In this document: in pieces, positions 11,759 to 12,224 of the stretch | How the letters are laid out: every line of letters starts with the position of its first letter | How positions within the stretch are numbered: the first letter of the stretch is position 1 | Assembly (NCBI GenBank): GCA_023301015.1 | Contig: JALZVI010000295.1 | Coordinates: 1-12,224, forward strand | Reading direction: 5' to 3' | Length of the DNA: 12,224 nucleotides | Source of the DNA: Rickettsiales bacterium | Lineage (GTDB): Bacteria > Pseudomonadota > Alphaproteobacteria > Rickettsiales > 21-14-0-20-44-7 | The notes under the pieces: model-generated | Seen by the model: the letters and a program-made list of their open reading frames with translations, nothing else | Told to the model about the DNA's origin: nothing | Databases searched by the model: none | Program-made: the position numbers and the translations under genes

Positions 11759-11877
11759 GAATAGGTATATGAATAGGCGTTATTTCCGCAGGAAATATGC
11801 CGTACACAAACACAAAACCAACTTTAATAAAAGACAATAATTAATTAATAACCGAACGCTTATTTATATACAGTGTT
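11755..11877 (+). repeat. attC-like palindromic spacer 6
   Basis: It opens with CAACG (11755-11759) and GTATATGA (11765-11772), and closes with TTATATACAGTGTT (11864-11877). GTATATGAATAGGCGTT (11765-11781) matches the complement of AACGCTTATTTATATAC (11855-11871) at 15 of 17 positions. A small inner hairpin ATTTCC-GCA-GGAAAT lies at 11782-11796. Confidence 0.6.
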
Positions 11878-11892
11878 CTTAACTGTAAAATT

Positions 11893-12108
11893 ATGGATTT
11901 AAAAGACCTAACACTTGAACAAAAAATTGAAATCACTTTAGAAACTTTAAAAAACCAACCTACACAAACAATAGGTCATATGGCTTTATTAAAAATGGCT
12001 GAACTTGGAATAAGTACTTGTGCTGAAGAAACTGAACTAAAAACAGAAGCCACATTTAATGATGAACGGTATAAATGCAAAATGACTGTTACTTGGGAAC
12101 GAACTTAA
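11893..12108 (+). CDS. 71-residue protein of unknown function in a cassette-like unit
   Basis: ATG 11893, 16 bases after the closing GTGTT of spacer 6, opens MDLKDLTLEQKIEITLETLK.... The N-terminal half is helical and the C-terminal part (KTEATFNDERYKCKMTVTWE) looks like beta strands. Two cysteines, soluble, acidic. No family recognised. It ends 16 bases before the opening motif of the next spacer. Confidence 0.6.
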   Translation: MDLKDLTLEQKIEITLETLKNQPTQTIGHMALLKMAELGISTCAEETELKTEATFNDERYKCKMTVTWERT

Positions 12109-12123
12109 TAATTTTATTGTTTA

Positions 12124-12141
12124 GAACGTAAAAGTATATGA
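12124..12141 (+). repeat. Opening motif of a seventh spacer
   Basis: GAACG (12124-12128) and GTATATGA (12134-12141) repeat the opening motif of the other spacers with the same 10-base offset. A closing motif is not clear before the next ATG at 12196. Confidence 0.5.
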
Positions 12142-12195
12142 AAAGTTGCTGAATTAAGCACCAAAATTAATTAATAATCACAAAAATAAAAACAA

Positions 12196-12224
12196 ATGAT
12201 TACCGAAAAATTATTAGATAGAAC
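12196..12224 (+). CDS. Start of a further gene, cut by the window edge
   Basis: ATG 12196 follows an AT-rich leader (AAAAATAAAAACAA) like those before other genes here, and the frame is open to the edge (MITEKLLDR...). Too short to classify. Confidence 0.4.

Overview
The window looks like DNA of a temperate phage or prophage-like element from a Bacteroidota host, most likely a flavobacterium. It is AT-rich, start codons lack clear Shine-Dalgarno sequences, several promoters carry the Bacteroidota -7 box TAnnTTTG, and the proteins are types familiar from this phylum (RecT next to an SMC-like ATPase, a DUF3127 OB-fold protein, short phage proteins). No integrase, capsid, tail or lysis gene lies inside the window. 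All family names were assigned by reading the sequence, without any search.

Layout. 1-456: a leftward run of short phage genes. 457-954: a gene-free stretch with a tRNA-3'-end-like attachment-site candidate, a strong hairpin, and direct repeats on both sides that could be recombinase arm sites. 955-1610: a small lipoprotein, a four-helix membrane protein and a 54-residue protein, closely overlapping. 1600-2311: a genetic switch, with a leftward repressor and a rightward HTH protein diverging from a 90-bp region that carries two near-identical operators. 2323-7142: a recombination operon with an SMC/SbcC-like ATPase, RecT, an MBL-fold nuclease-like gene, an excisionase-type HTH protein and a DUF3127 protein with an SSB-like tail. 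7143-7345: a promoter and a probable structured RNA. 7346-9287: replication genes, including a winged-helix initiator whose coding sequence holds an iteron origin. 9285-12224: small unrelated same-strand genes separated by related imperfect palindromes, one gene being a stand-alone polynucleotide 3'-phosphatase domain.

How it fits together. The switch would control the rightward operon. The ATPase, RecT and MBL protein would process and anneal DNA ends, the DUF3127 protein would bind single strands, and the initiator would open the origin inside its own gene. The right-hand tract looks like an integron-like cassette array or another palindrome-bounded accessory zone.

The most striking points are: (1) the MBL gene has an in-frame TAG exactly inside its HxHxDH metal motif, in the context CAA-TAG-CAA and directly after a GC-rich hairpin, so a six-nucleotide ribosomal hop would restore the motif; (2) seven copies of a (T/C/G)AACG-spacer-GTATATGA motif open the palindromic spacers of the right-hand tract; (3) an eight-iteron origin lies inside the initiator gene; (4) a leader RNA between the recombination and replication modules has mutually exclusive stems.
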